DNA from: an uncultured Anaerotignum sp.
GTDB lineage: Bacteria; Bacillota; Clostridia; Lachnospirales; Anaerotignaceae
Length of the DNA: 26,039 nt
Reading direction: 5' to 3'
NCBI GenBank assembly: GCA_910578425.1
Contig: CAJTQX010000039.1
Location: 1 to 26,039 of the forward strand
This document shows positions 8,453 to 16,043 of this stretch, one piece after another. Position numbers and translations under genes: made by a program. Under the pieces are notes generated by a model. The model had not been told where the DNA came from. It saw only the letters and a list, made by a program, of their open reading frames with translations, and ran no database searches. Within the stretch, counting starts at the first letter, position 1. The number at the start of each line of letters is the position of its first letter.

Positions 8453-8473
8453 GCAAAGGGGCTGCCCCTTTGC
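8453..8473. repeat. Single perfect hairpin of the chained-hairpin family
   Basis: GCAAAGGGG (8453-8461), loop CTG, CCCCTTTGC (8465-8473), just past the stop of the AEC permease gene. There is no T-run. Its CAAAGGGG arm resembles the CAAGGG hairpins at 9495, 10721 and 17078, so it may be a minimal member of that family and may also protect the 3' end of the message. Confidence 0.5.
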
Positions 8474-8478
8474 AAGGC

Positions 8479-9405
8479 TCACATCAGGCTGTATGCCGCA
8501 ATTCCCGCGAACAGTAGAATTGTGCAGATAGTCTGCAGGGAAAGCGTTGTAGAAATATATGTTCCTTCTTCCTTCACATCTGCAAACATCGGGATAATAA
8601 ACGGCGCGGGCAGCGCGTAAAGTATCATCAGCGCGATTTGCAGGCTCCTGTCATACGGTACGAAGCGGAACACAAGGAAACTGACGCCCACCAGAAGAAC
8701 CGCCATCACCGCCAGACGGCAGACCACTGTAATCACAACAGGACGCAGTATCCCGCGGTTCAGCTCCAAATCGTAACCAACGACCAGCAGCACCAGCGCG
8801 CTTGTCGGAGCGGTGACCATAGAAATCGCCTGTGTCAGTATGCCGCCTGCCGGAACCGCAAGCACAGCCTGCCCTATGCCAAACACACCCAGCAGGATGC
8901 CCAAAGCCATACCGATGCAGCATTTATTCGTCACCATATTTTTCAAAAGACCTGCCGCGGTCGGTTTTTTCCCATCCGCCAGAAAAAGCGCGGCAAGGAA
9001 CCCTGTATACGCGAATACGGTCTGCCCGAGATCAACCGTTGCGAAGCCGGACTGTTCGCCCATCAGCACGCCGTAAAGCGCGTAACCCAGCATACCGCCC
9101 TCCGCGCTTGTCAGCAGGAGCGGCATAAATTTGCCATGCGTACCGACAAGACGGCGCAGGGCAAAACCAGCCAGCAGAGCCGCGCCAAAGCCAATATAAA
9201 CCGTAAGAAATGTCAGCGCGACTGTTCTGGAGTAATGCGCGGTAAAAAAGGCATTAAACAGCACAACCGGCAGGCAGATGTCTCCAACGACCGAGCGTAT
9301 CCCCGCCAAACCCTCCGGGCTTAAAATACCTTTTTTCCGACAGAGCATCCCCAGCAAAAGCATCAAAACAATCGGCAGCACCATTTGTGTCACCTGAAGA
9401 ACCAA
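8479..9405 (-). CDS. AEC family transporter (auxin efflux carrier type permease)
   Basis: 308-residue inner-membrane permease with about ten hydrophobic helices in two five-helix halves; it opens with VLPIVLMLLLGMLCRKKGILSPEG and contains DICLPVVLFNAFF, both typical of the AEC/Mem_trans family. Members move organic anions or small metabolites; the substrate cannot be read from sequence. The start is a TTG at 9405, supported by GGGGGAG six bases upstream; the next ATG is 7 codons in and lacks a site. It follows lsrF in the same direction, 187 bases away with a chained-hairpin element between. It may therefore belong to the AI-2 locus, perhaps exporting AI-2 or a breakdown product, but this is inference. 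Confidence 0.85.
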   Translation of the reverse strand: MVLQVTQMVLPIVLMLLLGMLCRKKGILSPEGLAGIRSVVGDICLPVVLFNAFFTAHYSRTVALTFLTVYIGFGAALLAGFALRRLVGTHGKFMPLLLTSAEGGMLGYALYGVLMGEQSGFATVDLGQTVFAYTGFLAALFLADGKKPTAAGLLKNMVTNKCCIGMALGILLGVFGIGQAVLAVPAGGILTQAISMVTAPTSALVLLVVGYDLELNRGILRPVVITVVCRLAVMAVLLVGVSFLVFRFVPYDRSLQIALMILYALPAPFIIPMFADVKEEGTYISTTLSLQTICTILLFAGIAAYSLM

Positions 9406-9471
9406 TCCAATCTCCCCCTAGAAAAAGGGAAACATCCGAAAATGCTTCCCTCCCTTATTTTTGTAAAGGCC

Positions 9472-9543
9472 GCAGGGCTCTGCCCCGCACCCCGCAAGGG
9501 GCAATGCCCCTTGACCCGTTTGCCAGCCGCATAAATGCGGCTG
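9472..9543. repeat. Chained-hairpin element, short form (lsrF-AEC gap)
   Basis: Three hairpins in a row: 9472-9488 (GCAGGGC/GCCCCGC, one mismatch), 9495-9513 (CAAGGGGC-aat-GCCCCTTG) and 9524-9543 (CAGCCGCAT-aa-ATGCGGCTG). ACCC follows the second hairpin. This equals the left half plus centre of the element at 16985-17122. A further short hairpin, GCCTG-tcc-CAGGC, is at 9563-9575. Nothing coding was found in the gap. Confidence 0.7.
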
Positions 9544-9592
9544 GGGAAAAATTTTATCAAATGCCTGTCCCAGGCAAAAAACAATGTCAGGC

Positions 9593-10474
9593 TTATTTAT
9601 GGCTTTCTTCCTGGAAGAAGTCCCAGGCCTCTTTATCCGTAAAGCCTTCATGCACAATCTTGCAGACAGCCTGCGCCATTGCGACAGGGTGCTCGCTCTG
9701 GAAAATATTGCGCCCCATATCCACGCCATGCGCGCCCTTACTCATAACGTTATACGCCAGCTTCAGCGCGTCCTGTTCCGCCAGCTTTTTGCCGCCCGCC
9801 ACAACAATAGGCACGGGGCATGCCGCTGCCACTTCCTCAAAATTCTCGCAGTCATATGTTTTTACGATCTGCACGCCCATCTCTGCAATAATACGTGTTG
9901 CCAGCTTAAAGAAACGGTCTGTCCGCTCCATATCCTTGCCAACCGCGCATACTCCCAGCGTCGGGATACTGTAACGCATACCCGCGTTGATAACCTTGCT
10001 CAGATTGTCAATACTGCTCAGCTGACCGTCCGCGCCGATAAACGTCTGAACTGCCATACAGTCCGCGTTCATGCGGATCGCGTCCTCAATATCCACCGCA
10101 ACGACCTCATGGCTCAAATCATCCTGGAGCATAGAGGAACCGGATGTTACACGCAGGGCAATGCTCTTTGCCGTTTCAGGCGCGACACAGGTACGGATCG
10201 CGCCACGCGTACCCATAAAACAGTCCACATAAGGCGCGAGCTGCGGCAGGAGCAGGTCAAGACGCTCCAATCCAGCGGTCGAGCCCATAAAATAGCCATG
10301 ATCAAACGCGAACATCACCGTATTCCCGCTTTTGGGGTTAAAAATATTCGCCATATGCTTTTTCATACCCCAGTCCAGATGATTGATGCCTTTCAGGAAA
10401 AAACCGTCCTGATTCGCAAAGGGTGTTTCAACATGATAATCTTTCGATGCCTTCAGGCCTTCCAAATCTGCCAT
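9593..10474 (-). CDS. lsrF: 3-hydroxy-5-phosphonooxypentane-2,4-dione thiolase (LsrF)
   Basis: 293-residue cytoplasmic class I aldolase-fold enzyme that ends AI-2 breakdown: it transfers the acetyl part of the phosphorylated dione to CoA, giving acetyl-CoA and dihydroxyacetone phosphate. Recalled E. coli LsrF aligns over the full length: INHLDWGMKKHMANIFNPKSGNTVM..AFDHGYF, VGKDMERTDRFFKLATRIIAEMG, IVKTY with the Schiff-base lysine, PVPIVVAGGKKL and GVDMGRNIFQSEHPVAM. The start at MADLEGLK has AAGGAGGAG 9 bases upstream; the longer reading adds a basic 20-residue stretch without support. It follows lsrB after a 439-base gap full of hairpins. Confidence 0.93.
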   Translation of the reverse strand: MADLEGLKASKDYHVETPFANQDGFFLKGINHLDWGMKKHMANIFNPKSGNTVMFAFDHGYFMGSTAGLERLDLLLPQLAPYVDCFMGTRGAIRTCVAPETAKSIALRVTSGSSMLQDDLSHEVVAVDIEDAIRMNADCMAVQTFIGADGQLSSIDNLSKVINAGMRYSIPTLGVCAVGKDMERTDRFFKLATRIIAEMGVQIVKTYDCENFEEVAAACPVPIVVAGGKKLAEQDALKLAYNVMSKGAHGVDMGRNIFQSEHPVAMAQAVCKIVHEGFTDKEAWDFFQEESHK

Positions 10475-10581
10475 TATAATCTCCTCCTTGGTTATTGTCT
10501 GCTTTTTCGGTTTGATTTTTTGAAAAAACCGCACAGGGGACTAGTCCAAATCCTCTCTCCGCTTTTTTCAAAAGAAAAACC

Positions 10582-10875
10582 TTGGAGGCTCTGCCTCCAA
10601 ACCTCCGCAAGCCCTTTGAAAAGGGCTTGACCCCAAACTTTATTGCCGCAAAACTCCGTTTTGCGGAAAAACCTAATCCTTTCTGCCCCCATCGCATGGA
10701 TATGCGATGGAAAAACGGGTCAAGGGACGGAGTCCCTTGTGGGAGTCTGAGGGCTATGCACCGCCAAGAGGAGGCGGCGGGCGGTACGCCCGGTTCGCGA
10801 AGCGAACTGCTTTGACCATACCCTCAGGGTTTTTAGGTTTTTATAACCAGTGGAGCATGGAAAACCATGCCCCAC
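10582..10875. repeat. Chained-hairpin element, long form (lsrB-lsrF gap)
   Basis: Nine hairpins in 294 bases: 10582-10600 (TTGGAGGC), 10608-10629 (CAAGCCCTT), 10646-10666 (CCGCAAAAC), 10689-10710 (CCATCGCAT), 10721-10739 (CAAGGGAC), 10761-10777 (CCGCC), 10778-10792 (CGGGCG), 10793-10807 (GTTCGC) and 10850-10875 (GTGGAGCATGG, one mismatch). Left arm is given; the right arm is its complement. Bases 10607-10644 match 17007-17044 at 36 of 38 positions. The gap 10475-10913 has no credible gene; short open frames across it follow the repeats. Confidence 0.8.
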
Positions 10876-10913
10876 CGTTTGTGCCTTAGAATAAAGCTCC
10901 TTCTAACCAAAAA

Positions 10914-12032
10914 TCAGAAGTTGTAGTTATCCATGTTCTCAGCGTTGAATACAGCACGTTCGGGCAGAAGAACAACGCCGTTGTTTGTTTCTGCTGTGGA
11001 AACGCCAGCTGCCAGACAATCGTTTGCCATTACTTCACAATCGCCCAGGCCGGGAATGCTGATAACATCGCCGACTGCTACTGTATTGCCTGCTGCCAAG
11101 TAAGCCGCAACATAGCAGCCCATCGCGCCCTGGATCTTGCAGTCCCACAGGCCCCAGTTATGGATTGTGCCGTTTGTGCAGTACTGTTTTACAGCGTTCG
11201 GTGTTGCAAAGCCTGTGATTGTAACATCGTCCTTTGTCAGACCCTTGTTTTCAGCCGCCTGAAGCTGACCGGGCAGAGCTGTGGAGTCATTGCAGATAAT
11301 CAGGTCGATGTCAGGGTGTGCGGACAGAACAGCTTCACCAACTGTGATGGATTTTTCAGCGTCCTGTTCGGAGTAGTAGTTGTCAGGCTGTACGTTTGTC
11401 CAGTTAGGATATTTCTCTTTGATGATCTTCTCGCCTTCTACCTGCCAGGAGTTCTGGTCTGTAACAGTAGCCTGAGAATAGTGCCAAGCATAGTTTACTG
11501 CATCGTTGTCAGGGTCAACGCCACGAGCCTTCAGACCTTCCACAGAAAGGTCAACCAGCATCTGACCCAGAACCTCGGGTGTACCCTGGGAAACCATCAG
11601 CGCACGGTCTTCCACGTTCGCGTCGGAGTCCCATGTGCAGACAGCAATGCCTGCTTCCATAGCAGCCTGCAGAGCGTCAGCAACACCTGCCGCATCTACT
11701 GTAGAGATGCAGATCGCGTCAACGCCGGAAGCAACCGCCTGGTTGACAACCGCTACCTGCTCCGCAACGCCAGCAACAGGGTTGCCCATGTACTCAACTG
11801 TGATGCCCCAGTCCTGAGCATATTCCTGCGCGCCTTCGTTTGCAACCTCAAAGAATGCGTTGCCTGTCAGCTTCGGAATAAATGCGACTGTTTTGCCCTC
11901 AACGGAAACAACTTCGCCGCCTTCTGCGGAATCGCCTTCAGGGTTGCTGTCTACAGGTGCATCGCTGCCGCCGCAGGCTGCCAAAGACAGTGTCATTGTC
12001 ATTGCCAGCAATGTTGCAAGAAACTTTTTCAT
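10914..12032 (-). CDS. lsrB: AI-2 ABC transporter substrate-binding lipoprotein (LsrB)
   Basis: 372-residue extracellular binding protein. A lipoprotein signal ends at LAAC (C20), followed by an acidic Ser/Gly-rich linker and a two-lobed sugar-binding domain from about residue 47. Recalled enterobacterial LsrB aligns throughout, with FIPKLTGNAFF, VCTWDSD, SQGTPEVLGQMLVD, TVTDQNSW and the C-terminal GVVLLPERAVFNAENMDNYNF. Of six AI-2 contact residues known there, four are kept (K54, D135, D192, Q193) and two differ: the usual Pro and Ala in PDA are N248 and S250. GGGAGG lies 7 bases before the ATG. A stem-loop in the lsrD-lsrB gap may raise its expression relative to the permeases. Confidence 0.93.
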   Translation of the reverse strand: MKKFLATLLAMTMTLSLAACGGSDAPVDSNPEGDSAEGGEVVSVEGKTVAFIPKLTGNAFFEVANEGAQEYAQDWGITVEYMGNPVAGVAEQVAVVNQAVASGVDAICISTVDAAGVADALQAAMEAGIAVCTWDSDANVEDRALMVSQGTPEVLGQMLVDLSVEGLKARGVDPDNDAVNYAWHYSQATVTDQNSWQVEGEKIIKEKYPNWTNVQPDNYYSEQDAEKSITVGEAVLSAHPDIDLIICNDSTALPGQLQAAENKGLTKDDVTITGFATPNAVKQYCTNGTIHNWGLWDCKIQGAMGCYVAAYLAAGNTVAVGDVISIPGLGDCEVMANDCLAAGVSTAETNNGVVLLPERAVFNAENMDNYNF

Positions 12033-12082
12033 TTTACATTCCTCCCATTTAGATTTTGATAGTTTGCCTTTGTTTTCTATAT

Positions 12083-12104
12083 ATTCAGGGGAACTTCCCC
12101 GAAT
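12083..12104 (-). promoter_or_regulatory. Intra-operon stem-loop upstream of lsrB
   Basis: ATTC-a-GGGG (12083-12091) pairs with CCCC-GAAT (12097-12104), with one bulged base, in the 79-base lsrD-lsrB gap. Such stem-loops before binding-protein genes often act as RNA processing or stability elements; a partial terminator is the alternative, though the T-run is poor. Confidence 0.45.
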
Positions 12105-12111
12105 ACGCTGT

Positions 12112-13158
12112 TTACGCCTCCGCGGAGCCGCTTTTCGCGCTGTTTCCCTTAAAACGGCCCTTCATCTTCGCGAATTTCGCAATCACGTTCGGATTGCCCG
12201 CAAGGGAACGCCCTACAACAACCACAACCAGCAGCACGCCGATTGGAATATCCAGATACTGCGTATTGACCTTAAAGCACAGCGGCATACCGAAGCGCAG
12301 AAGCCCGATAATAATTGCCGCCAGAGCCGTACCAATCGCACTGCCTTTGCCGCCTGTGGAAAGCGTGCCGCCCAGCACGACCGCCGTAATGATATTCATG
12401 GTAAGGCCGCTGCCAAGGTCGGATTTTGCCGTCCCAAGGTAGGAGGTCAAAATCACGCCCGCAATCGCCGCACTGACTGCACTGAGGATATATGTTGACA
12501 TAATGATGCGTCTGCTGTTGATGCCGGAATATTCCGCCGCAGACTGGTTCACGCCCACAAGGAACACTTTCCGTCCATATTTTGTCTTATGCAGCAGCAG
12601 ATATGCAATCACAAGCAGCACAAGGAAAATGCAGATTTGGAACGGCACAACGCCGAACACCTTATATTTCGTAATCCAGCGGAAGGACGCGGGAAACCCG
12701 CTGATGCCCTGATAGCTTTCTGTGCTGGAAAGCGTTGAAACGAGCAGGGCAAGTCCCGAATAAAGGAAACTCCCGCCCAGCGTGACAACCATCGCCTGTA
12801 CGCCGCAGTAAGCCACAAAAAAGCCAGAGAGCGCACCGCCGGCCGCCGCTACCAGTATTGCCACAAGCACAGCCGCCCAGATATTCAGCCCGAAATCCTG
12901 CCATGCCACGCCGATAATAATCGAGGTAAGGCCAATGATTGACGCGACCTGTATATCAATGCCGCCCGTTATCATAACAAACGTCACAAATATCGAAATG
13001 ATACAGATTGGCAGGAAATCATTCGCGCTTGTCATCAGAAGCGCGGGTTTCAGAAATTTTGCATTTGTCCCGCCAAAAATCACAAATTCCAGTATCAGAA
13101 GGAGCACAAGGAATGCCGTCCAATTAAAAGCAGGACGCTTTTTCGTCAGATTTTTCAT
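12112..13158 (-). CDS. lsrD: AI-2 ABC transporter permease LsrD
   Basis: 348-residue polytopic membrane protein of the BPD_transp_2 (ribose/RbsC-like) family, about eight to ten helices; partner of LsrC in the AI-2 import channel. LsrD-specific blocks are visible when compared with the recalled E. coli protein: ILEFVIFGGTNAKFL, TGGIDIQVASIIGL, GFPASFRWI, LLLHKTKYGRKVFLVG, SYLGTAKSDLG, ITAVVLGGTLSTGGKGSAIGTAL and LLVVVVVGRSL. AAAGGAGG lies 9 bases before the ATG, inside the end of lsrC, and the two genes overlap by ATGA, indicating translational coupling. The C-terminal tail is short and basic. Confidence 0.9.
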   Translation of the reverse strand: MKNLTKKRPAFNWTAFLVLLLILEFVIFGGTNAKFLKPALLMTSANDFLPICIISIFVTFVMITGGIDIQVASIIGLTSIIIGVAWQDFGLNIWAAVLVAILVAAAGGALSGFFVAYCGVQAMVVTLGGSFLYSGLALLVSTLSSTESYQGISGFPASFRWITKYKVFGVVPFQICIFLVLLVIAYLLLHKTKYGRKVFLVGVNQSAAEYSGINSRRIIMSTYILSAVSAAIAGVILTSYLGTAKSDLGSGLTMNIITAVVLGGTLSTGGKGSAIGTALAAIIIGLLRFGMPLCFKVNTQYLDIPIGVLLVVVVVGRSLAGNPNVIAKFAKMKGRFKGNSAKSGSAEA

Positions 13159-14168
13159 TCTCCCGCCTCCTTTGCCGTTCCAGCCGCAGTTCGGGCAACA
13201 AGCCTTGCGCGCCGGTTCTTCACAGCGGCACGCCTTTGCATCAGCGCGTCAAATACTACAATGGTAATCAGGATAATGCCCGTAATTGCGTTGTCATAAT
13301 TGGACGAGAAGCCCATGAAAACAAGCAGATAGCTGATTGACGCCATAATGACCGCGCCGATTGCCGCGCCAATGACTGTGCCAACGCCGCCTGTCAGGCT
13401 GATGCCGCCCAGCACGCACGCCGCAACCGCTTTCATTTCGTAACCGTTGCCGCTTGCGGAGGTAACAAAACCGATACGGCTGCAAAAAATGATGCCCGCC
13501 GCCGCGCTCAAAACACCACAAATGACATACGCCATAACTTTTGTCCGCACAACAGGGATACCAACCAGCTCCGCGCCGCCGGCGTTATCGCCGACCGCCC
13601 AGAAATAGCGTCCCCTGCGGGTACGGGTCAGTGCCATGTGTATCAGTACAACCAGTATTACCGCACAGCAGTAGTATACCGTGAATTTGCCAACCAGCGT
13701 TACCGCCGAAAAGTCCTTAAAATTCTTAGGCAGGTTTTCCACCCATGCCCCGCCTGTATATATGTACATCATGCCGCGCAGTATGCCGTTCGTGCCCAGC
13801 GTAAAAATCAGAGAAGGCACCTTCATAATGGCAACACCCCAGCCATTGATCAGGCCGATGATAACGCCAATGATAATACCGACTGTGAACGCAAAGCCCC
13901 AGTTCGCGCCATCGCGCAGAAGGCTGCCAACAACAGTTGCCACAAAACCAAGGTTCGAGCCAACGGAAACATCAATTTCCCCGACAAATATCGTGAAAGC
14001 CATGCCTACTGCCACCAGTGTGTACACAACGGAGGTATTGAAGCACGCCGCCACATTATTTACACTCATAAAACTCGGGTTCAGTATGCCGACAATAATG
14101 AACAGGCCCATCAGGAACAGGAAACTTGTCATTTCCCGCACTTTGAAAATTTTCTTTGTTCTGTTCAT
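13155..14168 (-). CDS. lsrC: AI-2 ABC transporter permease LsrC
   Basis: 337-residue membrane protein of the RbsC-like permease family, the other half of the AI-2 import channel. It carries the LsrC-type blocks VGEIDVSVGSNLGF, IMKVPSLIFTLGTNGILRG, YTGGAWVENLP, VGDNAGGAELVGI, SRIGFVTSASGNGYEMKAVAACVLGGISLTGGVGTVIGA and a terminal hydrophobic stretch ending VVFDALMQRR. Order relative to LsrA and LsrD is the same as in enterobacteria. It overlaps lsrA by ATGA; GGGGGTG within the lsrA end is its ribosome site. Confidence 0.9.
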   Translation of the reverse strand: MNRTKKIFKVREMTSFLFLMGLFIIVGILNPSFMSVNNVAACFNTSVVYTLVAVGMAFTIFVGEIDVSVGSNLGFVATVVGSLLRDGANWGFAFTVGIIIGVIIGLINGWGVAIMKVPSLIFTLGTNGILRGMMYIYTGGAWVENLPKNFKDFSAVTLVGKFTVYYCCAVILVVLIHMALTRTRRGRYFWAVGDNAGGAELVGIPVVRTKVMAYVICGVLSAAAGIIFCSRIGFVTSASGNGYEMKAVAACVLGGISLTGGVGTVIGAAIGAVIMASISYLLVFMGFSSNYDNAITGIILITIVVFDALMQRRAAVKNRRARLVARTAAGTAKEAGE

Positions 14169-15691
14169 GCGTCCGCACCCCCTTCTAATATACCGAACGA
14201 GGCCGCCATCAGGTTATCCTGATTGATGTCGTCATTCCGGAATTCCGCGTTGATCCTCCCCTGATACATGGTTACCGCGCGGTCGGCAAGCTCCATGATT
14301 TCCTCCATATCGCTGGAAATCAGCAGTATGGAAACGCCTTCCTCCCGCAGTTGATGGATAATACTGTAAACATCGCCGCGCGCCGCCGCGTCAATACCGC
14401 GAGTAGGCTCGTCCAGAATGACAATCTTCGGTGTTGTGGAAAGGCTGCGCCCGATAACGATTTTCTGCTGATTACCGCCGGAAAGGCTGCCTGCCTGCTG
14501 GTCATGCCCTGTTACTTTCGTCCGAAAACTGTCCACATATTTCTGCGTCACATCATGCTCCGTTTTGCGGTTGAGGAACAAATTTCCCATCATTTTGCTG
14601 AATAATGCCGAACTTGTCGTATTCGCCGCCACATCACAAATCTTGAACAGCCCGTTCAGGTGTCTGTCCTCCGGAACGTAATTCAATCCGGTCGCAATAA
14701 CCTGCTTCGTTTTTCTGCCCGTAATATCCATACCGCCCAGCAGGACGCTCCCGCCAAGCACCTTGTCCATGCCGAATATCGTTGTTGCCATTTCTGTACG
14801 CCCCGCGCCTACAACGCCCGCAACCCCCAAAATCTCGCCGGGATATACTTTTAATGAAATATCAGTAAAACCATAACCGCTGAAATTTTTCAGTTCCAGC
14901 ACAGGGGCGGCGGAATAATCCACATTCTGCGCATCTGCCGCGCCGGTATGCTTCGTCAGTTCCGCGTCCGGCGGCAAAAGACCCTTTACCAGATCTTCCC
15001 TTGTAAAGCCGTCAACCGGGCCCTGTATGGTAATCATGCCATCGCGCATAATGGCAACATGCGTTGCAATCTCAAATACTTCCGCCAGGCGGTGCGTAAT
15101 ATAGATGATACCGATTCCTTTTGCCTGCAAATCCGAAACGCAGCGGAACAGGCTTTTTACCTCGTCAAACGTCAGCGCGGAAGTCGGCTCGTCCAGTATC
15201 AGGAGCTGCGCATGGCGCAGGATACCCCGCAGAATTTCCACCAGCTGCTGTTCCGCGATGGAAAGGCTGCTTGCCTTCCGGCTCAGATCCAGATTCCAGC
15301 CAATTTCCCCCATCGTTTCGACAAGTTCCTTATGCAGCTCTGCCTTGCTCTGCGTAAAGCCGATCAAAATATTTTCTTCCACAGTCATATTGGGGAACAG
15401 CAAAGGCTCCTGCGGAACCATGTAAATACCCTTTGCCAACGCCGCAGCAGTGCCGCGCGTCTGGACAATTTCCTCCCCGTGGAACAAAAGTTCACCCTTA
15501 TCATGGGTATAGATGCCCATAATGATCTTCATCAGCGTGGATTTTCCCGCGCCGTTGCCGCCAATCAGTGCCAGAACTTCGCCATGCATAACATCCATGT
15601 CGATTCCCTTGAGCACCTCATTTAAGCCAAACGATTTATAAACATTCCGAATCGAGAGCAGCGGAGCTGCTTTTTCTTCCGTTCCACTCAT
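14165..15691 (-). CDS. lsrA: AI-2 ABC transporter ATP-binding protein LsrA
   Basis: 508-residue fused double ATPase that powers the LsrCD channel at the inner membrane face. First domain: Walker A GGNGAGKST (44-52), signature LSIAEQQ, Walker B LLILDEPTSALT, switch His in IYITHRL. Second domain: degenerate P-loop GVVGAGRTE, signature LSGGNQQK, Walker B IVILDEPTRGID. A normal first site with a degenerate second P-loop is the rule for sugar-type ABC ATPases such as RbsA and LsrA. It is the first gene of the operon, behind a consensus promoter at 15763-15791; a GGGGG site lies about 9 bases before the ATG. Confidence 0.92.
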   Translation of the reverse strand: MSGTEEKAAPLLSIRNVYKSFGLNEVLKGIDMDVMHGEVLALIGGNGAGKSTLMKIIMGIYTHDKGELLFHGEEIVQTRGTAAALAKGIYMVPQEPLLFPNMTVEENILIGFTQSKAELHKELVETMGEIGWNLDLSRKASSLSIAEQQLVEILRGILRHAQLLILDEPTSALTFDEVKSLFRCVSDLQAKGIGIIYITHRLAEVFEIATHVAIMRDGMITIQGPVDGFTREDLVKGLLPPDAELTKHTGAADAQNVDYSAAPVLELKNFSGYGFTDISLKVYPGEILGVAGVVGAGRTEMATTIFGMDKVLGGSVLLGGMDITGRKTKQVIATGLNYVPEDRHLNGLFKICDVAANTTSSALFSKMMGNLFLNRKTEHDVTQKYVDSFRTKVTGHDQQAGSLSGGNQQKIVIGRSLSTTPKIVILDEPTRGIDAAARGDVYSIIHQLREEGVSILLISSDMEEIMELADRAVTMYQGRINAEFRNDDINQDNLMAASFGILEGGADA

Positions 15692-15721
15692 CGCTGCAAG
15701 CCCCCTTTTTTCAACAGAAGT

Positions 15722-15750
15722 ACAAAAATGTTTCTGTGTAGAATTTTTGT
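15722..15750. promoter_or_regulatory. Candidate LsrR operator in the lsrA leader
   Basis: ACAAAAAT (15722-15729) and ATTTTTGT (15743-15750) form a perfect inverted repeat with a 13-base spacer, within the first 35 bases of the predicted lsrA transcript (start site near 15756). A repressor here would stop transcription at its start. Assignment to LsrR is by position only; a weak RNA hairpin is the alternative. Confidence 0.4.
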
Positions 15751-15762
15751 TTTCAGTTTCTT

Positions 15763-15791
15763 ATTATAGTGTCTTTTGAATGGCTTGTCAA
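15763..15791 (-). promoter_or_regulatory. Consensus sigma-A promoter of the lsrACDBF operon
   Basis: On the minus strand: TTGACA (15791-15786), 17-base spacer, TATAAT (15768-15763). Both hexamers are perfect consensus. The leader to lsrA is about 65 bases. So strong a core promoter implies tight repression, presumably by LsrR. Confidence 0.88.
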
Positions 15792-15955
15792 CTGCCCGAA
15801 TGGCTTTGAGCCCCGTTTTTATGCACTTTTTCCGCCGTTTTCGCCAAAAAACAAAGGCTATGGCACACAGATTTGTCAATTTCGCATAAAAAAGAAAAAT
15901 TTTCGCCGTTTTTACTAAACATGAAAGATGGCTTTCCTCTTCTGCCCACTTCCAT

Positions 15956-15985
15956 TTGACAAACAAAACTATCTGGTGATATACT
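15956..15985 (+). promoter_or_regulatory. Sigma-A promoter of lsrR-lsrK-cupin
   Basis: TTGACA (15956-15961), 18-base spacer, TATACT (15980-15985). The start site falls near 15992, just past an in-frame ATG at 15990, which therefore cannot be the lsrR start. Confidence 0.82.
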
Positions 15986-15992
15986 AACTATG

Positions 15993-16008
15993 TTTGATAC
16001 ATTTGATA
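15993..16008. promoter_or_regulatory. Tandem TTTGATA repeats at the lsrR start site
   Basis: TTTGATA occurs at 15993-15999 and 16002-16008, spaced 9 bases, followed by a third partial GATAC at 16010-16014. The position at +1 to +20 suits autorepression by LsrR. No clear copy was found at the lsrA promoter. Confidence 0.3.
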
Positions 16009-16043
16009 TGATACTGGACATTTGTTGCAAAGGGGTGATTCCA

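Noticed and set aside
8453..8473. Intrinsic terminator for the AEC gene
   Set aside because: The stem is perfect but neither side has a T-run, so it was listed as a repeat hairpin instead.
10582..10889. Several short open frames in the lsrB-lsrF gap
   Set aside because: They translate the hairpin arms and lack ribosome sites.
10475..10913. Riboswitch or group of CRISPR-like repeats in the hairpin gap
   Set aside because: No known aptamer core was recognised, and repeats are not of equal length with unique spacers.
15874..15879. Second minus-strand TTGACA upstream of lsrA
   Set aside because: No -10 box at 15-19 bases; the promoter at 15763-15791 is far better.
15990..16043. ATG start for lsrR, 18 codons upstream
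   Set aside because: It falls at or before the predicted transcription start from TTGACA-18-TATACT and has no ribosome site; the TTG at 16044 has both in place.
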